Shown here piece by piece: positions 1 to 7,651 of a DNA stretch of 13,315 nt. Below the pieces are notes generated by a model. The model had not been told where the DNA came from. It searched no databases and was given only the letters and a program-made list of their open reading frames with translations. Positions within the stretch are counted from its first letter, which is position 1; each line of letters starts with the position of its first letter. The DNA is from an uncultured Megasphaera sp. Lineage in GTDB: Bacteria > Bacillota > Negativicutes > Veillonellales > Megasphaeraceae. The position numbers and the translations under genes were made by a program. Where the stretch lies: the NCBI GenBank assembly GCA_900554215.1, contig USGG01000055.1:1-13315 (forward strand), written 5' to 3'.

Positions 1-70
1 GATCACCCAGATCTACGAAGGCACGAACCAGGTACAGCAGATGATTATTTCCGGCGCTATCCTGAAATAA
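1..70 (+). CDS. Acyl-CoA dehydrogenase, C-terminal fragment
   Basis: Only the last 22 codons lie in the window, read in frame 2 and ending with TAA at 68-70. The peptide contains the motif QIYEGTNQVQ, the hallmark of the C-terminal helix of FAD-dependent acyl-CoA dehydrogenases. The Glu of IYEGT is the catalytic base that removes the alpha proton in short/medium-chain members such as butyryl-CoA dehydrogenase. The substrate cannot be told from this fragment. A butyryl-CoA dehydrogenase would fit a fermentative anaerobe, but that is inference. The gene is followed by about 75 bp of plain spacer and a hairpin, so it appears to end its own transcription unit and is not part of the downstream operon. 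Confidence 0.85.
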   Translation, partial: ITQIYEGTNQVQQMIISGAILK

Positions 71-144
71 TTCAGCAGGACCTCTTTAGAAATACGCATT
101 CACATAGTAGAAGTACGAAAACGCTTATAGAAAAAATCGCTCGT

Positions 145-183
145 AAAAAAGGAGCCGCAGTTTCGCTTGCTGCGGCTCCTTTC
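145..183. terminator. Convergent intrinsic terminator
   Basis: A perfect 13-bp stem pairs 148-160 with 170-182 around a 9-nt loop. On the minus strand it is followed by an uninterrupted run of six T (complement of 145-150), so it is an excellent terminator for the zinc-ribbon gene. On the plus strand the T run is only three, so it probably serves the acyl-CoA dehydrogenase less efficiently. The stretch 71-144 shows nothing else recognisable. Confidence 0.85.
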
Positions 184-210
184 ATCGTATACGGGAAATT
201 GGCAGATAGG

Positions 211-414
211 TTATTGCAGAAAGACTCTCCAAAGGCCGATGATCAAGAATATCATGACGATGATAAAGCTGACGACCCGGGTCTTGGAGAAAATTTTCGG
301 ATTGTTCTGCATGTTTTTCGGCGGCGCCGGCGGCGGGACGATTTGCTTCGTGCCGCAGATGGGGCACATGAGGACGCCGTCGCGCAGCTCTGTGCCGCAG
401 GTAGGACAAATCAC
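211..414 (-). CDS. Small zinc-ribbon protein with one C-terminal membrane segment
   Basis: The protein has 67 residues and a GTG start at 414. It opens with two CxxC knuckles (C3/C6 and C17/C20), a compact zinc ribbon of the type common in small Firmicute proteins. A short proline-rich, Asn-containing linker follows, then one hydrophobic segment at about residues 47-64, so it is probably a single-pass membrane protein. GAGGAG lies 8 nt upstream of the start, and a consensus promoter lies about 35 bp upstream, so it is very likely expressed. It is divergent from the large operon and has its own promoter and terminator; a functional link is not shown. No specific function can be assigned. Such proteins may scaffold or regulate membrane complexes, but that is a guess. 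Confidence 0.75.
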   Translation of the reverse strand: MICPTCGTELRDGVLMCPICGTKQIVPPPAPPKNMQNNPKIFSKTRVVSFIIVMIFLIIGLWRVFLQ

Positions 415-446
415 GGTATCATCTCCTCATTCTATATATCACTATT

Positions 447-475
447 ACTATAGGGGGATAGGCGGGGGCTGTCAA
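447..475 (-). promoter_or_regulatory. Sigma-A type promoter of the zinc-ribbon gene
   Basis: On the minus strand a perfect TTGACA (-35, complement of 470-475) is separated by exactly 17 bp from TATAGT (-10, complement of 447-452, 5 of 6 consensus). It lies about 35 bp upstream of the GTG start at 414 and is divergent to the operon promoter about 40 bp away. The spacer is strikingly C-rich on the minus strand. Confidence 0.8.
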
Positions 476-512
476 GAGGCGGGCCGGCGGAATGTATTCT
501 CTCCTGAATTGA

Positions 513-541
513 TATACATTTCCCTTGTTTTTTGCTATAAT
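513..541 (+). promoter_or_regulatory. Operon promoter with extended -10
   Basis: A perfect TATAAT at 536-541 is preceded by TGC at 533-535, giving an extended -10. A weak -35 (TATACA, 513-518, 4 of 6) sits at 17-bp spacing. Transcription would start near 548-550, exactly where the structured leader begins. No other promoter is evident before the first gene at 718. Confidence 0.75.
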
Positions 542-548
542 AAAAAAA

Positions 549-663
549 ACACGTGCTCCAGAAGGCCTTCTGATGGAAAACGTCATAGGCATGCAGCCGT
601 ACTTATCTGCAAAGAAGAGATTCTGCGCAGGCGAGGCGAAAGCACGTATAGTTGAAAGCTACG
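549..663 (+). promoter_or_regulatory. Structured 5' leader, candidate riboswitch/attenuator (class unknown)
   Basis: The untranslated leader between the promoter and the attenuator terminator folds into a closed multi-stem unit. Closing stem P1 pairs ACGTGCT (551-557) with AGCACGT (641-647) perfectly. Inside it are a hairpin at 559-572 (CAGAA/TTCTG), a hairpin at 571-585 with a GAAAA loop that shares two bases with the previous one, and an arm at 607-630 (CTGC/GCAG) ending in a 4-bp stem with a GAGA GNRA tetraloop at 617-620. CGAGGC occurs both inside the fold (632-637) and at the base of the terminator (662-667), so an alternative pairing partner could link the two structures. I do not recognise a known class. 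An open frame at 573-701 also crosses the leader. The mechanism is inferred from architecture only. Confidence 0.5.
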
Positions 664-665
664 AG

Positions 666-693
666 GCTCTGTGTTTTCGCACAGAGCTTTTTT
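666..693 (+). terminator. Attenuator terminator upstream of first operon gene
   Basis: A perfect 8-bp stem, GCTCTGTG (666-673) with CACAGAGC (680-687), has a 6-nt TTTTCG loop and is followed directly by TTTTTT (688-693). It stands between the promoter and the first gene's Shine-Dalgarno (704-711), so it must be read through for the operon to be expressed. That makes it a regulatory attenuator and not an end-of-gene terminator. Confidence 0.8.
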
Positions 694-717
694 GTTTATA
701 GGCAAAGGAGGAAGACC

Positions 718-969
718 ATGGAAACAAGATTAGCCCTTATCGGAATTATCGTAGGCAAGCGGGACGAGACGACGAAGCTCAACGAGCTCCTTCACGAATA
801 CGGCCAGTATATCGTCGGCCGAATGGGCATTCCGTACAAGGACAAGGATATCAACGTCATCAGCATTATTATCGACGCGCCGCAGGATACGATCAGCGCC
901 CTGTCGGGAAAGCTGGGCATGCTTCCCAATGTGAGCACGAAGACGATCTATCCGCCGCTGCCGCAGTAG
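718..969 (+). CDS. TM1266-family iron-only hydrogenase system regulator
   Basis: This 83-residue protein matches the TM1266-like family of small ACT-fold proteins annotated as putative regulators of the [FeFe]-hydrogenase system. It has the typical N-terminal strand (RLALIGIIVGKRDE), a central YGQYIVGRMGIPY segment and a late VISIIIDA strand before a GKLGMLPNVSTKTIYP end. Family members are usually found with [FeFe]-hydrogenase maturation genes; their biochemical role is not settled. The ATG at 718 is chosen because AAAGGAGG lies 6 nt upstream. An upstream in-frame ATG at 652 would run through the attenuator hairpin and is unlikely. As first gene of the operon, directly behind the attenuator, it ties the following nitrogenase-like and hyp genes to [FeFe] hydrogenase. 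The stop overlaps the ribosome binding site of the next gene. Confidence 0.85.
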   Translation: METRLALIGIIVGKRDETTKLNELLHEYGQYIVGRMGIPYKDKDINVISIIIDAPQDTISALSGKLGMLPNVSTKTIYPPLPQ

Positions 970-979
970 AGGTGAGACC

Positions 980-1744
980 ATGCTGAAACTTGCGATTTAC
1001 GGCAAAGGCGGCATCGGCAAGTCGACTATGACCAGCAACCTGGCGGCGGCCTTCGCTTATTTGGGAAAGAAAGTCATACAAATCGGCTGCGACCCCAAGG
1101 CCGATTCGACGCTGAACCTGCTGGGCGGCAAGCTGCTTGAGCCGGTCATGAATTACCTGCGCGAGCACGACGACGACCCGCAGGCTATCGAAGAGATTTC
1201 GCGCGTCGGCTACGGCGGCGTCCTGTGCATCGAAACGGGAGGCCCGACGCCGGGCCTGGGCTGCGCCGGCCGGGGCATCATCGCTACCTTTGACTTATTG
1301 GAAGATATGGGATTGTTTGAACAGTACGAGCCCGACGTCGTGCTGTACGACGTGCTGGGCGACGTCGTCTGCGGCGGCTTCGCCGCGCCGATCCGCGAGG
1401 GCTACGCCGATCAGGTCCTCATCGTCACGTCAGGCGAAAAGATGGCCCTCTATGCGGCGAACAACATCAACACGGCTGTAAAGAATTTCGCCGACCGCAG
1501 CTATGCGGAGGTCAAGGGCGTTATCCTGAACCGCCGCAACGTGCCGGGAGAAGAAGAAAAGGTCCGTGCTTTCGCGGAGGAACGGGGGCTGGCTATCGTC
1601 GGCGATATTCCCCGCAGCGACGACATCAACCGCTTTGAGGAAGAAGGCAAGACCGTCGTCGAGGGCAATCCGGAACTGCCCATCAGCCAGGTGTTCATCC
1701 AGCTGGCACAGACATTATGGAAAGACAAGGATACTGCGATATGA
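980..1744 (+). CDS. NifH-like ATP-dependent reductase, module 1
   Basis: A 254-residue homodimeric-type iron protein of the NifH/BchL/CfbC superfamily. The P-loop GKGGIGKST spans residues 8-16 and the QIGCDPKADST segment residues 34-44. The two cysteines that hold the subunit-bridging [4Fe-4S] cluster are present: C95 in GLGCAGRG (with Arg three residues on) and C131 in DVVCGG, the latter in switch II (DVLGDVVCGGF). Known members use MgATP hydrolysis to pass single low-potential electrons to a NifDK-type partner. Here the partner is presumably encoded by the next two genes. The protein is shorter than dinitrogenase reductase, as expected for nitrogenase-like rather than N2-fixing proteins. 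A GAGGTGAG ribosome site overlaps the stop of the upstream gene. The second copy at 8669 is homologous along its whole length. Confidence 0.9.
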   Translation: MLKLAIYGKGGIGKSTMTSNLAAAFAYLGKKVIQIGCDPKADSTLNLLGGKLLEPVMNYLREHDDDPQAIEEISRVGYGGVLCIETGGPTPGLGCAGRGIIATFDLLEDMGLFEQYEPDVVLYDVLGDVVCGGFAAPIREGYADQVLIVTSGEKMALYAANNINTAVKNFADRSYAEVKGVILNRRNVPGEEEKVRAFAEERGLAIVGDIPRSDDINRFEEEGKTVVEGNPELPISQVFIQLAQTLWKDKDTAI

Positions 1745-3041
1745 CACAACGAAAACCCTATGCGATTACTGTCAGGGAGCTTGCCCGGCGGGGCCGCGGC
1801 GATATTCCGTCGGACCTCGTGTCGTCGGCTCACCTCATTTACAACTCGCCGGCGGCCCTAGCCTTTAACTCTCCCGGAGCCCAGGGCTTCGGCGTCAAGC
1901 GGGCCGGCCTGGCCATTCCCGGTTCGGTCATGCTTCTCGTCGGCCCGGGATGCTGCGGCCGCAATACGACGATATTGAGCGAAATGGGCGGCTACAGCGA
2001 CAGATTTTTCTACTACATCATGGATGAAACGGATATCGTGACGGGACGCCATCTGCGGAAAATTCCCCAGGCTGTGGCGGAAGTCGTTGAAGCCCTGCCG
2101 CAGGAGCCGAGCGTCGTCATGATCTGCATGACCTGCGTCGACGCCCTGCTGGGCACCGATATGGAACGGGTGTGCCGCAAGGCCGAGGCCAAGGTGGGCC
2201 TGCCCGTCGTTCCCTGCTATATGTACGCCCTGACCCGCGAAGGCCGCAAGCCTCCTATGGTCGACGTGCGCCGGGCCATTTACTCCCTTCTCGAGAGGGA
2301 CGACCGCGACAGCCGCACCGTCAACATATTAGGGCATTTTGCGCCGCTCCGCGATACGTGCGAGCTCTACGGCGTCCTGCGCCAGCTGGGCATTCGCCGG
2401 ATAAACGAGATTTCCCGCTGCCGCGATTTCGCCGAATATAAGGCCATGTCCAAGGCCAATTTCAACGTCATCCTCCATCCCGAGGCGCGGCTGGCGGCTC
2501 AGGATATGGAAAAGCGGCTGGGTATTCCCAGCATCGAGCTGACGCGGCTGTACCAGATTGATAAGATTCGCAGCCAGTATCAGGCTTTTGCCGGGGCCTT
2601 AGGCGGGGCCGCAGACGATACGGTATGGTATGATGAAGCGGCAACCGACGCGGCGGAAGCGGCGAAGCGGTACGGCGGCACAACCATAGCTGTCGGGGAA
2701 ATGCAGAACGGCAACGCCTTTGAAATGGCTCTGGCCCTGACGCAGTATGGTTTTGTGGTCAAGGAGATTTACGCCAGCGTGTCGCCCTATGATTTCGCCT
2801 ATATCCGCCGCTTGGAAGCGCTAAGCCCCGACACGGAGGTATACTCTAATTTGTCGCCGTCGATGCTGTATTACGAAGGCGGGGACCATCCCGTCGAGCT
2901 GACAATCGGCAAGGACGCGGCTTATTATCATGACGATGCGGCCCATGTCTTTTGGGACGAAGAAATACAGCCCTTCGGATACGACGGGCTGCGGGAGCTG
3001 CTGCGCCAGATTTCGGCGGCATTGGAAGGGAGGACGGCCCG

Positions 3042-3045
<4 letters not shown>
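1741..3045 (+). CDS. NifD/NifE-like nitrogenase component 1 alpha-type subunit, module 1
   Basis: A 434-residue cytoplasmic protein of the nitrogenase component 1 superfamily. The start at 1741 is chosen because ATGA overlaps the preceding stop; an in-frame ATG at 1717 has no convincing ribosome site. Cluster-binding type cysteines are C71/C72 (GPGCCGR, position of the NifD Cys88 motif) and C132 (MTCVDALLGTD, position of Cys154). The first P-cluster cysteine of NifD has no counterpart. C207 and C227 are also conserved in the module 2 homologue. The segment ANFNVILHPEAR aligns with the NifD region that carries FeMo-cofactor ligand Cys275, but no cysteine is present, so a classical FeMo-co site is unlikely. 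It should pair with the protein at 3042 and receive electrons from the NifH-like protein at 980. The substrate is unknown. Confidence 0.82.
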
Positions 3046-4073
<1,028 letters not shown>

Positions 4074-4076
4074 GCC

Positions 4077-6368
4077 ATGAAGACGGAACGGATCTGCGTG
4101 TTCGGCATCGTCCAGGGCGTAGGCTTCCGGCCCTTCGTGAGCCGTTTGGCGGCGAAGCACGGCCTGGGCGGCACGGTCTGCAATAAGGGCTCGTACGTGG
4201 AAATCGTCGCCCAGGGAGCGGACGACGCCGTAGAGGCCTTCTGCCGCGACCTGCCGGAGCTGGCTCCGGAGCGGTCGGCTATCTTGAAAATCGACCGGTC
4301 GGCGGCAGAGCCGAAGCCCTATTCGTCCTTTGACATCGTAGAAAGCGCCAGGGAAGAAGGCCATATCTTCGTTTCTCCCGATATCGCTGTCTGCGACGCC
4401 TGCAAGGCCGAGCTCTTCGACCCGTCGGATCGGCGCTATCTCCATCCCTTCATCAACTGCACGGCCTGCGGGCCGCGCCTGACGATTCTCGACGCCATGC
4501 CCTATGACCGGGAACGGACCAGCATGGGTGCCTTTCCCATGTGTCCGGCCTGCGAATACGAATACACCCATGCCGAGACGCGGCGCTACGACGCCCAGCC
4601 GGTGTGCTGCAACGACTGCGGCCCCGAAGTGTATCTGCTGGGCCGAACGGAGCGGCGCAGGGAGGCCATTACGGAGGCCCGGCGCATCATCGCCGGCGGC
4701 GGCATCGTCGCCGTCAAGGGCATCGGCGGCTTTCATCTGTGCTGCGACGCTGGGAACGAAAACGCTGTGCGTCGCCTGCGCCAGTCGAAGCGCCGCCCCG
4801 TCAAGCCCCTGGCCGTCATGATGCGCGATATGGACGTCGTCCGGCGCGAATGCGTCGTCGAAGCCGGTGAAGAAGAGATACTGGACGGCTGCCAGAAGCC
4901 AATTCTGCTGCTGCGCAAAAAGGAGGGCGGACGGCTGTGCCCGTCTATTGCGCCGGGCAATCCCAAGGTCGGCGTCATGCTTCCCTATGCGCCCCTGCAG
5001 CTCCTGCTGTTTACGTACGACGACGGCGTCGCCATGCCCGATTGCCTGGTCATGACCAGCGCCAACGAGTCGGGAGCACCGATTTGCCGGACCGACGACG
5101 ACGCGAACAAGGAATTGTCGTCCCTGTGCGACGCCGTGTTGTCTCATAACCGCCGCATTCGCCTGCGGGCCGACGATTCGGTCATGGACTTTTTCGATGG
5201 CGAACCCTATATGATACGCCGTTCCCGGGGCTACGCGCCCCTGCCCTTTTTCGTCGGCCCCGACGAGGGAAAGCAGGTGCTGGCTGTCGGCGGCGAACTG
5301 AAAAATACATTCTGCCTTGCCAAAGGCAATTTATATTACCTGTCGCCGTACATCGGCAATCTGAGCGATGCGAGGACCGTCGACGCCCTGCGCGAATCGG
5401 TGGAGCGCATGGAATCGCTTCTCGAAGCGAAGCCGTCGGCCGTCGTCTGCGATACCCATCGGCAGTACAATTCCGTCGCCGTCGCTGAGGAATTGGGACT
5501 GCCGGTCCTGAAGGTACAGCACCATTACGCCCACGTCTTGTCGTGCATGGCCGAGAACAATTACCTCGAGCCGGTCATCGGCGTTTCCTTTGACGGCACG
5601 GGCTACGGCGGCGACGGCACGATTTGGGGCGGCGAAGTGCTTTTGGCCGACGTGCACGGTTACAGACGCTTTGCTTCCGTCGCGCCCTTCCATCAGGTCG
5701 GCGGCGACGCGGCGTCCCGCGAGGGCTGGCGCATTGCCGTAAGCCTGCTGTACGACAATACGGGACGGAATAAGGAGCAAACGGCGGCTCTGGCTGAAAA
5801 GCTCCGTCTCTGCAGCCGGGAAGAATTGCAGGCCCAGTTTTTCCTGGCTGACAACGGTGTCAACACCGTCGTGTCGACCAGCGCCGGACGCCTCTTTGAC
5901 GGCCTCAGCGCCGCCCTGGGCCTGTGCCGGCAGTCGACCTTTGAAGGACAGGGGGCCATGGCCCTCCAGTTTGCCGCTGAAGCGTGGGAGCAAACCCACG
6001 GAGAAGAGGCTGTTGTCCCCGGCCCGTTGGAACGGCTTTCCGATCGATACGTCCTGGCGACGCAGCGCGTCTTCGACGAATGCGTCCAGTCGTATGTAAA
6101 GCACGGCGACGCCGGCAGGGAGGCCTATGCCTTTCATAAGGCCTTAGCCGGCATGGTGCTGGCGGCGGCCTGGCAGGCTCGCGAAGAGACGGGACGGAAC
6201 GCCGTGGCCCTGAGCGGCGGCGTCTTTCAGAATACACTGCTCCTGCACCTGTGCTGCCGGGCCTTGGAACGAGATGGATTTACGGTACTGCGTCATCGCC
6301 TCGTGCCGCCGAACGACGGCGGCCTGGCCTTAGGGCAGGCTCTGTACGGCATGTACCATCTGCAATAG
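4077..6368 (+). CDS. hypF: HypF carbamoyltransferase (cyanide ligand synthesis)
   Basis: A complete HypF of 763 residues, the normal length. HypF converts carbamoyl phosphate and ATP to carbamoyl-adenylate and transfers the carbamoyl group to the C-terminal Cys of HypE, the first step of CN- ligand formation. Domains in order: acylphosphatase-like (GIVQGVGFRPF, residues 10-20, with Arg18); two zinc fingers (C106/C109/C128/C131 and C156/C159/C178/C181); YrdC-like nucleotide-binding domain (about 195-385, KGIGGFHL at 214-221, TSANESGAP at 327-335); and a Kae1-like carbamoyltransferase domain (HHYAH at 482-486, SFDGTGYGGDG at 504-514, LSGGVFQNTLL at 712-722, NDGGLALGQ at 746-754). No key motif is missing. 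GGGGAGGG lies 8 nt upstream. It usually serves [NiFe] hydrogenase; here it sits between two nitrogenase-like modules. Confidence 0.97.
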   Translation: MKTERICVFGIVQGVGFRPFVSRLAAKHGLGGTVCNKGSYVEIVAQGADDAVEAFCRDLPELAPERSAILKIDRSAAEPKPYSSFDIVESAREEGHIFVSPDIAVCDACKAELFDPSDRRYLHPFINCTACGPRLTILDAMPYDRERTSMGAFPMCPACEYEYTHAETRRYDAQPVCCNDCGPEVYLLGRTERRREAITEARRIIAGGGIVAVKGIGGFHLCCDAGNENAVRRLRQSKRRPVKPLAVMMRDMDVVRRECVVEAGEEEILDGCQKPILLLRKKEGGRLCPSIAPGNPKVGVMLPYAPLQLLLFTYDDGVAMPDCLVMTSANESGAPICRTDDDANKELSSLCDAVLSHNRRIRLRADDSVMDFFDGEPYMIRRSRGYAPLPFFVGPDEGKQVLAVGGELKNTFCLAKGNLYYLSPYIGNLSDARTVDALRESVERMESLLEAKPSAVVCDTHRQYNSVAVAEELGLPVLKVQHHYAHVLSCMAENNYLEPVIGVSFDGTGYGGDGTIWGGEVLLADVHGYRRFASVAPFHQVGGDAASREGWRIAVSLLYDNTGRNKEQTAALAEKLRLCSREELQAQFFLADNGVNTVVSTSAGRLFDGLSAALGLCRQSTFEGQGAMALQFAAEAWEQTHGEEAVVPGPLERLSDRYVLATQRVFDECVQSYVKHGDAGREAYAFHKALAGMVLAAAWQAREETGRNAVALSGGVFQNTLLLHLCCRALERDGFTVLRHRLVPPNDGGLALGQALYGMYHLQ

Positions 6369-6386
6369 ATTAAAGGAGGAATTACG

Positions 6387-6593
6387 ATGTGTGTAGGATT
6401 ACCAGCGCGAGTAGTTACGATAAAGGACGGCATGGCCTTAGTCGACGCGTCCGGCGCGCGGCGCGCCGTGTCGGCCGAGCTCATTGACGAGCTGGACCCG
6501 GGCGATTACGTCATGGTCCATGCCGGCATGGCTATCGCCAAGATTACCGATACGGACGATCATGAAATGGACGATATCCTGGAGGACTTATGA
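6387..6593 (+). CDS. hypC: HypC/HupF-family chaperone
   Basis: A 68-residue protein, slightly short for the family. It begins MCVGLPARV, with Cys2 as the iron/HypD-binding residue that becomes N-terminal after Met removal. It carries the conserved strand VMVHAGMAIAKI, with His45 at the family's conserved histidine position. HypC pairs with HypD to carry the Fe(CN)2CO unit and, in [NiFe] systems, delivers it to the hydrogenase large subunit. No large subunit is encoded here, so its acceptor is an open question. A strong AAAGGAGGA is centred about 6-10 nt upstream. The stop overlaps the hypD start, implying translational coupling and a fixed HypC:HypD ratio. Confidence 0.95.
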   Translation: MCVGLPARVVTIKDGMALVDASGARRAVSAELIDELDPGDYVMVHAGMAIAKITDTDDHEMDDILEDL

Positions 6594-7651
6594 TGGCAGA
6601 AGGAAAGAAAAAATCGGCCCTGGACATCATCCGAAGCTACGATGGGCCGCCGGTGCGCATCATGGAAGTCTGCGGGACCCATACTCACGAAATATTCCGC
6701 TTAGGCCTGCGGCAGATTCTGCCCAAGGCGGTCACGCTCATTTCCGGGCCGGGCTGCCCGGTCTGCGTGACGCCGGTCAGCTTCATTGACGAAGCTATCT
6801 GGCTGGCGCTGGAACGAGGCGTTACGATCTGCACCTTCGGCGACCTGGTCCGCGTGCCCGGCTCGGAAGGCAGTCTGGCCACAGCCCGCAGCCAGGGGGC
6901 AAAGGTGGAAATCGTCTATTCGCCTGTCGACGCCTGCGGCTATGCGGCGGCTCATCGGGACGAACAGGTCGTATTCCTGTCCGTCGGTTTTGAAACGACG
7001 ACGCCGGCAGCCTGTCTGGCCGTCAAAACGGCGGCGGAAAAAGAATTGACTAATTTTTCTATCTTAACGGCGAACAAGACGATGCCCCAGGCCTACGAGG
7101 CCCTCAAGGACAGCGCCGACGTGTTCCTCTATCCGGGCCATGTCGAAGCCGTCATGGGGACGAAGCACTGCGAAGGACTGGCAGAGCGGGGAATTTCCGG
7201 CGTCGTCGCCGGGTTTACGGCGAAAGAGCTCTTGACGGCCTTTGCCGTCATCTTGGCGAAATTTCCTCAGGGAAAGCCCTTTTTCAAAAACTGCTATCCC
7301 CGCGTCGTCACGGCAGAAGGCAGCTTGCCGGGCCAGCGGCTCATGGCGGAGGTCATGGAGCCCTGTGATTCGGAATGGCGGGGCCTCGGCGTGATTCCGA
7401 TGTCGGGCCAGCGGCTGCAGACGCGGTATGCGGCCTATGACGCGCGGCAGAAGTACGGCGTGCCGCCTATGACCGGGCGAGCCAATCCGGCCTGCCGCTG
7501 CGGCGACGTCCTGCAGGGACTCTGCACGCCGCCGCAGTGCCCCGTATTCGGCAAGGGCTGCACGCCGGAGCATCCCGTAGGGGCCTGCATGGTATCGCAC
7601 GAAGGAGCCTGCTCGGCCTATTATCAATATGGAGGCGGAAATCATGAATGA
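6593..7651 (+). CDS. hypD: HypD [4Fe-4S] scaffold for Fe(CN)2CO assembly
   Basis: A 352-residue HypD. Conserved family motifs are all visible: MEVCGTHTH (C27, H30, H32), GPGCPVC (C55, C58), GFETTTP near 133-139, and a C-terminal cysteine-rich [4Fe-4S] region (C301, C303, C311, C316, C323, C332, C340; motif GACMVSHEGAC). With HypC it holds the iron while HypE's thiocyanate is reduced and cyanide transferred. The redox-active FeS/thiol relay is established for the family. Start: two adjacent in-frame ATGs exist at 6590 and 6593; 6593 gives a better spacing of 7 nt to GGAGG (6581-6585). The reading frame overlaps hypE by 8 nt at its 3' end. Confidence 0.95.
   Translation: MAEGKKKSALDIIRSYDGPPVRIMEVCGTHTHEIFRLGLRQILPKAVTLISGPGCPVCVTPVSFIDEAIWLALERGVTICTFGDLVRVPGSEGSLATARSQGAKVEIVYSPVDACGYAAAHRDEQVVFLSVGFETTTPAACLAVKTAAEKELTNFSILTANKTMPQAYEALKDSADVFLYPGHVEAVMGTKHCEGLAERGISGVVAGFTAKELLTAFAVILAKFPQGKPFFKNCYPRVVTAEGSLPGQRLMAEVMEPCDSEWRGLGVIPMSGQRLQTRYAAYDARQKYGVPPMTGRANPACRCGDVLQGLCTPPQCPVFGKGCTPEHPVGACMVSHEGACSAYYQYGGGNHE

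Noticed and set aside
167..655. Plus-strand open frame of 162 codons across the intergenic region
   Set aside because: It runs through a terminator, antisense to the zinc-ribbon gene and across the operon promoter and leader, with no ribosome site and no domain-like sequence.
549..663. Assignment of the leader to the NiCo or molybdenum-cofactor riboswitch
   Set aside because: Short resemblances (ATGCAGCCG; GATGGAAAAC followed by AGGC) recall pieces of those classes, but the full conserved cores could not be matched by eye, so no class is claimed.
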